Shown here: positions 1 through 7,131 of the stretch, in pieces
How the letters are laid out: each line of letters starts with the position of its first letter
How positions within the stretch are numbered: the first letter of the stretch is position 1
DNA from: Bacteroidales bacterium
GTDB taxonomy: Bacteria > Bacteroidota > Bacteroidia > Bacteroidales > WCHB1-69
NCBI GenBank assembly: GCA_012518765.1
Contig: JAAYRN010000178.1
Location: forward strand, 1-23,839
Reading direction: 5' to 3'
Length of the DNA: 23,839 nt
Made by a program: the position numbers and the translations under genes
Notes under the pieces: model-generated
Seen by the model: the letters and a program-made list of their open reading frames with translations, nothing else
What the model was told of the DNA's origin: nothing
The model's database searches: none

Positions 1-280
1 CAGATGGTTTTTTAGCTTCTAAAAAGAATTTTCTTTCTGAGAACAATCGAAAAGTATAATCAGGTTTTTTAGAGTTTTCAGAAGCGTTTGCTTTCAAGGC
101 TTCCTCCAAAATGACCTCTCTCTCGTTAGTTGGTTTTCCTGCATTATTTTTAATGTCCCAACCCAACAACTCAAAAAATGGGTCTAAGAAATCACTGCGA
201 AGCAGTGTTTCATTATATTTATTAGTCAGGTAATAATCTCTGTCTGACTGATATTTTTCTATGAGCTGTTTTAATGTCAT
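1..280 (-). CDS. Type IIG-like restriction-modification enzyme, N-terminal fragment
   Basis: This open frame of 93 codons starts at an ATG complementary to 278-280 and runs off the left edge without a stop. The translation begins MTLKQLIEKY. It contains the segment LRSDFLDPFFELLGWD (residues 27-42) and then a PD-(D/E)XK-like nuclease signature, P73-D74 followed after 13 residues by E88-A89-K90. This is the N-terminal layout of fused restriction-methyltransferase enzymes (Eco57I-like type IIG and relatives), in which an N-terminal nuclease precedes an N6-adenine methylase and a target-recognition domain. The later domains would lie outside the window, so the methylase part is inferred. A purine-rich AAGGAG lies 11 bases before the ATG, unlike most genes here. 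An HsdR-type N-terminus or a stand-alone nuclease are alternatives. Confidence 0.72.
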   Translation of the reverse strand, partial: MTLKQLIEKYQSDRDYYLTNKYNETLLRSDFLDPFFELLGWDIKNNAGKPTNEREVILEEALKANASENSKKPDYTFRLFSERKFFLEAKKPS

Positions 281-322
281 TTTGTGTTTTTCTCCTTTTT
301 ATTTTTATTAAAAATGCGTTTG

Positions 323-330
323 CAAATGTA
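323..330 (-). promoter_or_regulatory. Bacteroidetes -7 element for the restriction gene
   Basis: Read on the minus strand this is TACATTTG, a match to the Bacteroidetes sigma-ABfr -7 consensus TAnnTTTG. It lies about 43 bases before the ATG of the leftward restriction gene. I do not see a clear -33 TTTG at the expected spacing. Confidence 0.45.
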
Positions 331-558
331 CATAAAATTATTCAATTGTGTATAGATGGATAAAGTTTTTTATAAGAAAAATACACACATTTTTTTATTA
401 TAGTACGAAAAAGTTAACTTGAGTTTTAGAGAAGTGTATTTGTTGTTTTTTTGTGTCGATGATGGTGTGTGAATTTGGGATTTAGAAGTTTTTTATAAGT
501 AAAAAATAGGTAGCACAAAGAAAAAACAAGAAAAATAAAAACAAACAAATATTTTTTA

Positions 559-566
559 TACCTTTG
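559..566 (+). promoter_or_regulatory. rnfB: Bacteroidetes -7 element for rnfB
   Basis: TACCTTTG matches TAnnTTTG and lies 37 bases before the rnfB ATG. No TTTG is seen at the -33 position, so the call rests on the -7 element and its placement. Confidence 0.45.
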
Positions 567-603
567 TCTTTAATTAATATAGAAGCATTAAAACTCAAGA
601 AAA

Positions 604-1440
604 ATGATTCAAATAGTTATATATGCGGTGATTACCCTTGGAAGTGTAGGTGTAATTTCGGCTGTAGTATTGTATTTTGTATCCCAAAAATTCAAAGTTT
701 ATGAAGATCCTAAAATTGACATCATAGCCGATGCACTACCGGGAGCCAACTGTGGCGGTTGCGGTTATGCGGGTTGCAGGGCTTTGGCGGAGGCTATAGT
801 AAAAACAGGAACCACAGAGGGCAAAATTTGTCCAGCTGGAGGCAGCGATTTAAACAGTAAGTTAGCCGAAATCATGGGAGAAATAGCCGTAGAAATGGGT
901 CCCAAAATTACCGTTGTTCGTTGCAACGGAAGTTATGCCAATGCTCCTCAGAAATATAATTATGACTCCATCTCTTCTTGTGCCTATGCCCATACCTTAG
1001 GAGCTGGAGTAAGTGCTTGTGGATATGGTTGTTTAGGTTTAGGTGATTGTGTCAAAGCCTGTAATTTTGACAGCATAAAAATAGACCTCACAACGGGTTT
1101 ACCGGTGGTGAATAATGATACTTGTGTGCTGTGTGGTGCTTGTGTTAAAGCCTGTCCAAGAAATATTATAGAAATACGCAACAAACAGGAAGACAATGGA
1201 GTTTGGGTGGCTTGTATGAATAAAGAAAGAGGAGTAGAAGCAAAGAAAAACTGTAAAGTAGCCTGTATAGCTTGTCGCAAATGCGAAAAAGCCTGTGAAT
1301 TTGACGCCATTACTATAGAAAATAATTTATCTTTTATTGATTCAGTTAAATGCACGTCTTGTATGAAGTGCGTGGGTGTTTGTCCTACCGGTTCTATACT
1401 TTCACTTGTTGAATCGGTGGCTGTTTCGGCAACTGCTTAA
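604..1440 (+). CDS. rnfB: Rnf electron transport complex subunit B
   Basis: RnfB is the iron-sulfur subunit of the membrane Rnf complex, which couples ferredoxin oxidation and NAD reduction to ion pumping. The 278-residue product has one N-terminal membrane anchor (about 4-27). The RnfB-type 4Fe-4S domain follows, with C50, C53, C58 and C76 in GANCGGCGYAGC. A cysteine-rich region spans about 107-153. Three ferredoxin motifs follow at C174-C184, C221-C231 and C250-C260, the first and last ending in CP. Length and order fit RnfB well. Unusually, the next genes are an unknown membrane protein and sufS, not rnfC, D, G, E or A. The partners must be elsewhere, or this copy serves another electron-transfer role. 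Confidence 0.9.
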   Translation: MIQIVIYAVITLGSVGVISAVVLYFVSQKFKVYEDPKIDIIADALPGANCGGCGYAGCRALAEAIVKTGTTEGKICPAGGSDLNSKLAEIMGEIAVEMGPKITVVRCNGSYANAPQKYNYDSISSCAYAHTLGAGVSACGYGCLGLGDCVKACNFDSIKIDLTTGLPVVNNDTCVLCGACVKACPRNIIEIRNKQEDNGVWVACMNKERGVEAKKNCKVACIACRKCEKACEFDAITIENNLSFIDSVKCTSCMKCVGVCPTGSILSLVESVAVSATA

Positions 1441-1472
1441 AAGGATAATATATATATAATATTTAATTCATT

Positions 1473-1946
1473 ATGAATATGGAAAATTACCAATATACCA
1501 CTCACGAGGGCAGTGAGCAACCTCAAAAACGTCCTTCTTTTTTAACAGTATTGTGTGTGTTAACATTCATAGGGAGTGGTTTTTCTTTGTTGTCACAACT
1601 TGGCTCTTATGCTTTTTATGAATTAATCCCCGAAATGTTTGTACAAGTGGGTGATATGTTGAATAACGAACAAATGTCAAAGGTATATTCCGATGCCGCA
1701 GAGATGTTTGCTACTACACCTCGTTATTATTTTTTAGTATTGGCTTTGGTTTATGTACTCTCTATTACAGGTGCTACTTTTATGCTAATGCTCCGCAAAA
1801 TAGGATTTCATATTTACACCGTTAGTCAGTTGTTGTTCTTAAGTTTACCCATGTTAATTATTCAAGCTGAATTTAATATCATCAATTTTCTTATGTCGGT
1901 GATGTTTGTGTTTTTCTATTCTAAATTTTTAAAAATAATGAGTTAA
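1473..1946 (+). CDS. Four-helix membrane protein of unknown function
   Basis: I do not recognise a characterised family for this 157-residue protein. A polar N-terminal tail (1-20) precedes a hydrophobic helix starting at RPSFLTVLCVLTFIGSG. Three more hydrophobic segments follow, at about 85-107, 110-132 and 134-153. A 50-residue polar, acidic stretch lies between helices 1 and 2 and would sit outside or inside the membrane as a loop. It begins 32 bases after rnfB, and its stop codon overlaps the sufS start (TAATG), so it is probably cotranscribed and translationally coupled with sufS. Small multi-helix proteins starting with a similar RPSFL-type motif are, from memory, common in Bacteroidetes. 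No function can be inferred. Confidence 0.75.
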   Translation: MNMENYQYTTHEGSEQPQKRPSFLTVLCVLTFIGSGFSLLSQLGSYAFYELIPEMFVQVGDMLNNEQMSKVYSDAAEMFATTPRYYFLVLALVYVLSITGATFMLMLRKIGFHIYTVSQLLFLSLPMLIIQAEFNIINFLMSVMFVFFYSKFLKIMS

Positions 1947-3169
1947 TGGGTATGGAATTATTTAAACACATACGAGATGAATTTCCCATTCTTTCTCAAA
2001 AAGTACACGGCAAGCCCTTGGTTTATTTTGACAATGCAGCCACCACGCAAAAACCTTTAATGGTAATTCAAGCCATTGATAATTATTATAATACTATCAA
2101 TAGCAACGTTCACCGCGGGGTGCATCATTTGAGTCAGTTGGCTACCGATGCATACGAGCAGGCACGGGTTCAGGTGCAAAAATTTATCAATGCCCAACAC
2201 GCCCATGAAATTATTTTTACACGCGGCACAACCGAATCTATTAATTTACTTGCTCATTCGTTTGCAAGTGAAATTTTAAGTGCTGGTGATGAGATTATAG
2301 TGAGTAGAATGGAACATCATTCCAACATAGTACCTTGGCAAATGGCATGTGAAAAAAGTGGAGCAATTCTTAAAGTAGTTCCCATTTACGAAAATGGAGA
2401 ATTAGACATGGAGGCGTATAAGCAGCTATTTACAGAAAAGACGAAATTAGTATCTATTACGCATGCTTCCAATTCATTAGGAACAATCAATCCCATTAAA
2501 GAAATAGTCGATTATGCACACTCGCATCAAGTTCCTGTTTTGTTGGATGGGGCTCAAGGAATTAAATCTTGCGGTATGGATGTTCAGGAAATTGACTGCG
2601 ATTTTTATTGTTTTTCAGGTCATAAAGTATACGCTCCTATGGGAATAGGAATTTTATATGGGAAAGAAAATTGGTTAGACAAACTTCCTCCTTATCAAGG
2701 TGGAGGCGAGATGATTAAGCATGTGAGTTTTGAAGAAACTACATATAACACCCTACCTTTTAAATTTGAAGCAGGAACTCCTCATGTAGAAGGAGCCATA
2801 GGTTTGCAGTATGCGTTGAAATTTATTGAAAAATATGGACATCAACACATGATAGCACATGAAAAAGAGCTGTTACACTATGCTGAAAATCAAATGAAAA
2901 TCATAGAAGATATACGTTTTATCGGTACTGCCAAAGAGAAAACAGCCGTAGTTTCTTTTCTTTTAGGCAAGCATCATCCAACCGATGTGGGAACCATTAT
3001 TGATTTTATGGGTATTGCTGTCCGAACGGGGCATCATTGCACCCAGCCTTTGATGGATTATTTGGGTATACCGGGAACCATCAGGGCGTCGTTTGCCGTT
3101 TATAATACAAAATCAGAGATAGATACAATGGTGAAAGCCTTGCGTACGGCTCAGCAAATGTTAAACTAA
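1946..3169 (+). CDS. sufS: Cysteine desulfurase SufS
   Basis: This PLP-dependent enzyme takes sulfur from L-cysteine, leaving alanine and an enzyme persulfide used for Fe-S cluster assembly. The 407 residues match the family length. The cofactor lysine is K227 in FSGHK, the aspartate facing the PLP ring is D201 (DGAQ), and the PLP-stacking region is H124-H125 in EHHSN. The catalytic cysteine is C365 in RTGHHCTQP, in the group II (SufS/CsdA) context. The start overlaps the upstream stop by one base. A second in-frame ATG at 1952 is equally possible. The sufBCD genes with which Bacteroidetes sufS is often grouped are absent here. Proximity to the Fe-S protein RnfB is suggestive but may be chance. 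Confidence 0.93.
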   Translation: MGMELFKHIRDEFPILSQKVHGKPLVYFDNAATTQKPLMVIQAIDNYYNTINSNVHRGVHHLSQLATDAYEQARVQVQKFINAQHAHEIIFTRGTTESINLLAHSFASEILSAGDEIIVSRMEHHSNIVPWQMACEKSGAILKVVPIYENGELDMEAYKQLFTEKTKLVSITHASNSLGTINPIKEIVDYAHSHQVPVLLDGAQGIKSCGMDVQEIDCDFYCFSGHKVYAPMGIGILYGKENWLDKLPPYQGGGEMIKHVSFEETTYNTLPFKFEAGTPHVEGAIGLQYALKFIEKYGHQHMIAHEKELLHYAENQMKIIEDIRFIGTAKEKTAVVSFLLGKHHPTDVGTIIDFMGIAVRTGHHCTQPLMDYLGIPGTIRASFAVYNTKSEIDTMVKALRTAQQMLN

Positions 3170-3174
3170 TTTGA

Positions 3175-3780
3175 ATGAAAATTATCTGTATTTACAATAA
3201 TTATCCCATTACGAATAAGGATTTTCCAACAGTAGAATATCCTTTGTTTTATTTAAAACCAGATACTTCTATTTTAACAAACAACCGTCCCTTTTTTATT
3301 CCCGAGTTTTCAAAAGATACGCATTGCCAATTAGAATGGGTTGTTCGTATAGGTAAATTAGGTAAATATGTGGACGAAAAATTTGCATCTACTTATTTTC
3401 AAGAATGGGCGGTTGGTGTTAATATTTTTGATAAATTTATGCAAGCCAAATGCATCCAACAAGGTTTGCCTTGGGAGCAAGGTACAGCTTTTGAGAATTC
3501 GGCGGTTATCAGTCCGTTTTTTTCGTTGGAAACTGTAAGTGATTTTCGCTCGTTGGAGTTGAAATTAATAAAAAATAACCAAGAAGTATTTACAGCCAAT
3601 ACATCCGCTATGATTTATTCTATAGAACAGTTAATCAGTTATGTGTCTAAATATTTCACCCTAAAAATAGGTGATTTACTGTTTACAGGAAGTCCAATTC
3701 CAGCAATTTCTTTAGCTATTAACGATGTGTTGGAGGTATATGTTAATGACAATCCATATATGAATTTTAGAATTAAATAA
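3175..3780 (+). CDS. FAH-family (fumarylacetoacetate hydrolase fold) protein with altered active site
   Basis: The 201-residue protein has the length and landmarks of the short bacterial FAH family (acylpyruvate hydrolase or oxaloacetate decarboxylase types): FYLKPD near 25-30, LEWVVRIGKLGK at 53-64, LPWEQGTAFENSAV at 98-111 and LKIGDLLFTGSP at 163-174. Active members use a metal site of Glu-x-Glu plus Asp and a nearby Lys. By eye those positions here read Q52-x-E54, N83 (in VGVNIFD, where VGIDFTARD is usual) and T104 (where Lys is usual). Catalysis by the usual route is therefore doubtful. It lies 5 bases after sufS and 6 bases before the next gene, so it is likely cotranscribed. Family membership is well supported; substrate and activity are unknown. 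Confidence 0.75.
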   Translation: MKIICIYNNYPITNKDFPTVEYPLFYLKPDTSILTNNRPFFIPEFSKDTHCQLEWVVRIGKLGKYVDEKFASTYFQEWAVGVNIFDKFMQAKCIQQGLPWEQGTAFENSAVISPFFSLETVSDFRSLELKLIKNNQEVFTANTSAMIYSIEQLISYVSKYFTLKIGDLLFTGSPIPAISLAINDVLEVYVNDNPYMNFRIK

Positions 3781-3786
3781 AAAAAT

Positions 3787-4059
3787 ATGCTTACACCCCA
3801 ATTTAGTGTTTTTGAAATTTTAATGTTGCTTTGTTTTGCTGTTAGTTGGCCCGTTTCTATTATCAAGGCTTTAAGAACCAAAGTAGTTAAAGGGAAAAGT
3901 CCCTTTTTTATGATGATTATTATTTTAGGCTATGCCTTTGGTATTGTCAATAAAATTTTACATAACTTTGATATAGTTACTTTTTTATGGGCATTTAATA
4001 TGCTACTTGTGAGCGTAGATTTGTTTTTATATTATAGATTTATAAAAAATGAGGGATAG
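3787..4059 (+). CDS. Small PQ-loop/SemiSWEET-like membrane protein
   Basis: This 90-residue protein has three predicted membrane helices (about 8-28, 40-58 and 63-84). The pattern SWPVSIIKALRTKVVKGKS after helix 1 resembles the proline-containing loop of PQ-loop and SemiSWEET proteins, where a triple-helix unit of about 90 residues dimerises to form a small-solute transporter. No PQ dipeptide is present (WP takes the place), so family assignment is by layout and resemblance only. It starts 6 bases after the FAH-fold gene and is probably the last gene of the rnfB-sufS run. An inverted repeat begins at its stop codon. The transported solute, if any, cannot be guessed. Confidence 0.6.
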   Translation: MLTPQFSVFEILMLLCFAVSWPVSIIKALRTKVVKGKSPFFMMIIILGYAFGIVNKILHNFDIVTFLWAFNMLLVSVDLFLYYRFIKNEG

Positions 4060-4080
4060 TATACAACATTCTTGTATATT
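4058..4080 (+). repeat. Inverted repeat with 7-bp perfect arms
   Basis: TATACAA (4060-4066) and TTGTATA (4072-4078) flank the 5-base spacer CATTC. A G-T and an A-T pair extend the arms outward. It overlaps the stop codon of the small membrane protein and is not followed by a T-run, so it does not look like a simple intrinsic terminator. It could be an mRNA hairpin or a protein-binding dyad before the next gene. Confidence 0.5.
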
Positions 4081-4156
4081 GTCGTTATAGATTAAAGTTG
4101 TATTTATGCAACAAATAATAATTAAATATATTACTAAGTTAAATAAAAGAACAGAA

Positions 4157-4648
4157 ATGAGAACAAGACTTTTTATTTGTATTTTTTTTGTATCAAGTTT
4201 ATTCACAGCCTTTTCACAAGCACCCTATAAAAACAGTATTGGGGGAATATTGGGATTTACACAAGGGTTTTCTTATAAAACTTTTCCTGTAGAAGACTTT
4301 GCTTTTCAAGTAGATCTTGGTTTTCGTGTGTCGCATTATGCCTTAGGCTTAGATATAAACGCAAATCTTATGTATGAAAAACCCATACAAAATGGATTTT
4401 ATTGGTTTATAGGTGGAGGTTTAAGTTTAGGACCTGCTTTTGGAGGAATAGTGTATGACGACAACTTTCCTATTGGATTTAAAATAGGAGCAAATGCCAT
4501 AGGTGGGGTAGAGTATAAATTCCCTCAGATTCCGCTTACGCTACAAGCCGATATACGCCCAGGGATATCATTTTTTGTAGGAAATGGGTTTTTCCATCCC
4601 AGATTTGATTATAGTTTTCTCAATCTTAGTGCAAGATACACTTTTTAA
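4157..4648 (+). CDS. Small outer-membrane beta-barrel protein
   Basis: A longer frame opens at 4106. The ATG at 4157 is preferred because it starts directly with a signal peptide (MRTRLF, a hydrophobic core, then AFS cleaved before Q21). The 163-residue precursor is rich in alternating aromatic and glycine-containing strands, for example GFYWFIGGGLSLGPAFGG, and ends in Phe (LSARYTF). That terminal residue is the usual mark of a BAM-assembled outer-membrane barrel. With about 140 mature residues it would suit a small eight-stranded barrel. The predicted mature N-terminus is Gln, a likely substrate of the cyclase at 7132. No specific function can be assigned. It has no clear promoter of the TAnnTTTG type. 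Confidence 0.7.
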   Translation: MRTRLFICIFFVSSLFTAFSQAPYKNSIGGILGFTQGFSYKTFPVEDFAFQVDLGFRVSHYALGLDINANLMYEKPIQNGFYWFIGGGLSLGPAFGGIVYDDNFPIGFKIGANAIGGVEYKFPQIPLTLQADIRPGISFFVGNGFFHPRFDYSFLNLSARYTF

Positions 4649-4745
4649 ATTGGGAATTAAAGATCTAAGTGTTTGTTTCAAGTAGGACGTAAATATTACC
4701 GTAAGTTTATTGTAGATAATATTTAAAAAAAAACATCAATAATAC

Positions 4746-4776
4746 TTTGTTTATATTGTTGATTTTTGTAACTTTG
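4746..4776 (+). promoter_or_regulatory. Full Bacteroidetes promoter before the EF-G paralogue
   Basis: TTTG at 4746-4749 and TAACTTTG at 4769-4776 are separated by 19 bases, matching the Bacteroidetes consensus TTTG-N19-TAnnTTTG in both parts. Transcription would start near 4783, giving a leader of about 105 bases before the ATG at 4888. This is the best-formed promoter in the window. Confidence 0.75.
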
Positions 4777-4834
4777 CAACCTTAAAAAATACATAGTTTC
4801 AAAAAGCTCTATGGGTCTTGTTATTAGCTCGTTG

Positions 4835-4855
4835 TCTGAAATTGTGTGTTTCAGA
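4835..4855 (+). promoter_or_regulatory. Leader hairpin upstream of the EF-G paralogue
   Basis: TCTGAAA (4835-4841) and TTTCAGA (4849-4855) form perfect 7-base arms around a 7-base loop. The hairpin lies within the transcribed leader, 32 bases before the preferred ATG. It has no T-run. It may influence mRNA stability or initiation, but a function is not shown. Confidence 0.45.
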
Positions 4856-4887
4856 ATTTAATAGAAATATATATAAATAATATCAAC

Positions 4888-7023
4888 ATGAAAGTATATC
4901 AAACGAATGAAATCAGAAATATAGCCCTTGTAGGAGGAGCGCGTTGTGGAAAGACTACCTTAGCAGAAGCATTATTACTTCACGGTGGAGTCATCAATAG
5001 AAGAGGTAATGTAGACGATAAAAATACAGTTTCAGACTATAGAGATATTGAGTTGGAACGTCAAAACTCCATTTATTCTACAGTACTTTATGCCGAATAC
5101 GAAGGAGTTAAATTTAATATAATTGATTGTCCGGGCTTTGACGATTTTATAGGTGAAGTTGTAGGTGCATTGCGAGTAGCCGACACAGCTGTTATGGTAT
5201 TAAACGCTCAAAATGGAGTAGACGTAGGAGCTGAAATACAATGGCGTTGGATTAAAAAAATGAAAAAGCCTGCTGTGTTTGTTGTAAATCAATTAGAGCA
5301 CGATAAAGCTAATTTTGACGAAATGATGCGTCAGTTAAAACAATATTTTGGCAACAGTGTAACCACCATACAATACCCCATAAATGCGGGCATAGGTTTT
5401 GACACAATTATTGATGTGTTGAAAATGAAAATGATAAAATTTCCTGTTGATGGAGGAACTCCTGAAATATCGGATATTCCCGATAGTGAAAAAGACAAAG
5501 CAGAAGAGTTATACAATGTGTTGATAGAAAATGCAGCGGAAAATGACGAAGCCTTGATGGAGAAGTTTTTTGAAGAAGGCACACTCACCGAAGAGGAAAT
5601 TAAAAAGGGGTTGCACTTAGGCATTAAAGAAGGATCTGTTTTCCCTGTGATGTGTATTTCGGCTAAAATGGATCAAGGAGTAACTACTTTGATGGATTTT
5701 ATAAAAGATAGTTGCCCTGCACCCAACGAAGTAGCTTTTGATAAAACCGATAAAGACAAAGAGTTAAAATGCGACTCGAAAGAACCATTATCAGCTTTTG
5801 TATTTAAAGTAACTACAGAGCAACACTTAGGCGAAGTGGCATTTATGAAATTATACAACGGAGAAATATCTGAAAGTATGGAAGTTGTAAATGCTAACAA
5901 CGGTTCAAAAGAAAGAATTTCTCAACTATTATGTATTGCAGGTAAAAATCGTGAAAAGGTAGAAAAAGCATGTGCTGGCGACATAATAGCTACTATTAAA
6001 TTAAGAAACGTAGGAGCACAACATACATTAAACTCCACTAAAAATTCTGACGATATTATTCCTTCTACTGTTTTTCCAGAGCCTAAGTTCCGAACCGCAG
6101 TAAGAGCGAAAAATACAAGCGACGATGAAAAATTAGGAGCAGTATTGAGCGAATTACGCAAGTCAGATCTGACGCTATTGGTAGAACAATCCAAAGAGCT
6201 GAAACAAATGATACTGTCAGGACAAGGAGAACAACACTTGAATATAATTAAGTGGATTATTGAAAAAATAAATAAAATAGAAATTGAATATTTTTCTCCA
6301 AAAATCCCTTACCGTGAAACGATTACAAAATCAGCTGAATCTATGTATCGTCATAGAAAACAATCGGGAGGAGCTGGACAATTTGGAGAAGTTCACATGT
6401 TGATTGAACCTTATTTTGAGGGAATGACACCTCAAAATAAATATCCCATACGCGGAACCGAAACTCACGATTTATCGTGGGGTGGAAAATTAGTGTTCAA
6501 TAACTGTATCGTAGGAGGAGTGATAGACACTCGTTTTATGCCTGCTATTTTGAAAGGTATCATGGAGAGAATGGAAGACGGTCCGTTAACAGGTTCTTAT
6601 GCACGCGATATATGTGTGAATATTTTTGATGGAAAAATGCACCCCGTTGATTCCAACGAAATGGCGTTTAAATTAGCGGGACGTAACGCATTCAGAGAAG
6701 CTTTCAAAAATGCAGGAGCTCGTATTTTAGAACCTATTTACGATGTAGAAGTATACGTTCCATCTGAAAACATGGGTAGTGTAATGACTGATTTACAAGG
6801 AAGAAGAGCCGTAGTAATGGGTATGGATAGCGATGGAAGCTATCAAATTATTCGAGCCAAGGTTCCCTTAGCAGAAATGAATAAATATTCAACTTCTCTA
6901 AGTTCAATAACCAGTGGACGTGCTTCTTATGGAATGAAGTTTGCTGATTATCAGCAAGTACCTGCTGATGTGCAATCTGCATTGCTCAAAGCATACGAAG
7001 AATCACAAGAAGATGAAGATTAA
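4888..7023 (+). CDS. EF-G paralogue (EF-G2 type) with degraded GTPase motifs
   Basis: This 711-residue protein has full EF-G architecture: G domain, domain II, and domains III-V including the domain IV tip KQSGGAGQFGEV. A frame extends to a GTG at 4846, but MKVYQTNEIRNIALVGG at 4888 gives the expected EF-G start. The GTPase motifs are altered. The P-loop GGARCGKT (16-23) keeps K22. The switch I motif RGIT is replaced around Q59-N60-S61-I62. The DxPGH motif reads DCPGF, with F84 at the catalytic histidine. NKxD reads N134-Q-L-E137. This matches a Bacteroidetes EF-G paralogue family. The Bacteroides thetaiotaomicron EF-G2 is reported, from memory, to support translocation without GTP hydrolysis. 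It is probably not the housekeeping fusA, which should lie elsewhere. It is flanked by its own promoter and terminator. Confidence 0.88.
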   Translation: MKVYQTNEIRNIALVGGARCGKTTLAEALLLHGGVINRRGNVDDKNTVSDYRDIELERQNSIYSTVLYAEYEGVKFNIIDCPGFDDFIGEVVGALRVADTAVMVLNAQNGVDVGAEIQWRWIKKMKKPAVFVVNQLEHDKANFDEMMRQLKQYFGNSVTTIQYPINAGIGFDTIIDVLKMKMIKFPVDGGTPEISDIPDSEKDKAEELYNVLIENAAENDEALMEKFFEEGTLTEEEIKKGLHLGIKEGSVFPVMCISAKMDQGVTTLMDFIKDSCPAPNEVAFDKTDKDKELKCDSKEPLSAFVFKVTTEQHLGEVAFMKLYNGEISESMEVVNANNGSKERISQLLCIAGKNREKVEKACAGDIIATIKLRNVGAQHTLNSTKNSDDIIPSTVFPEPKFRTAVRAKNTSDDEKLGAVLSELRKSDLTLLVEQSKELKQMILSGQGEQHLNIIKWIIEKINKIEIEYFSPKIPYRETITKSAESMYRHRKQSGGAGQFGEVHMLIEPYFEGMTPQNKYPIRGTETHDLSWGGKLVFNNCIVGGVIDTRFMPAILKGIMERMEDGPLTGSYARDICVNIFDGKMHPVDSNEMAFKLAGRNAFREAFKNAGARILEPIYDVEVYVPSENMGSVMTDLQGRRAVVMGMDSDGSYQIIRAKVPLAEMNKYSTSLSSITSGRASYGMKFADYQQVPADVQSALLKAYEESQEDED

Positions 7024-7044
7024 TATTTTAAAGATTAATATTGT

Positions 7045-7076
7045 AAAAGAGAATGTTTTGGCATTCTCTTTTTTTT
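7045..7076 (+). terminator. Intrinsic terminator of the EF-G paralogue
   Basis: An 11-bp stem pairs 7045-7055 (ending AGAGAATG) with 7062-7072 (starting CATTCTCT) around the 6-base loop TTTTGG, followed directly by a run of T. It lies 22 bases after the stop codon. Confidence 0.85.
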
Positions 7077-7099
7077 ATCCGTCATTTCTTTTTATTTAT

Positions 7100-7107
7100 T
7101 ATCTTTG
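7100..7107 (+). promoter_or_regulatory. Bacteroidetes -7 element for the cyclase-TPR pair
   Basis: TATCTTTG matches TAnnTTTG. It follows the terminator and lies 24 bases before the ATG at 7132. No -33 TTTG is seen, since that position falls just after the T-run. Confidence 0.5.
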
Positions 7108-7131
7108 CAGAAAAACAGTAAGTTTATTATC

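Larger units (their letters stand above)
281..603. other. Divergent intergenic region, 323 bp
   Basis: This AT-rich gap separates the leftward restriction gene from rightward rnfB. It holds one -7-like element for each direction (323-330 minus, 559-566 plus). The 13-mer AGTTTTTTATAAG occurs twice in direct orientation (364-376 and 487-499). I see no convincing small gene, RNA gene or terminator. Confidence 0.6.

Noticed and set aside
364..499. Direct repeat AGTTTTTTATAAG upstream of rnfB
   Set aside because: The two copies are almost pure A/T and 123 bases apart in very AT-rich sequence, so chance is likely. No gene-related spacing is apparent.
984..1355. Minus-strand 123-codon open frame inside rnfB
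   Set aside because: It lies wholly opposite the cysteine-rich rnfB coding sequence, has low-complexity composition and shows no recognisable domain. It is a shadow of the real gene.
4106..4156. Earlier ATG for the small barrel protein
   Set aside because: It would place 17 polar, basic residues before a complete signal peptide. The ATG at 4157 starts the signal peptide properly.
4846..4887. GTG start extending the EF-G paralogue by 14 residues
   Set aside because: The extension falls within the leader hairpin and has no counterpart in EF-G proteins. The ATG at 4888 gives the family's normal N-terminus.
4888..7023. Calling this gene the housekeeping fusA
   Set aside because: The catalytic His, the NKxD motif and switch I are all altered, and the usual neighbours (rpsL, rpsG, tuf) are absent.
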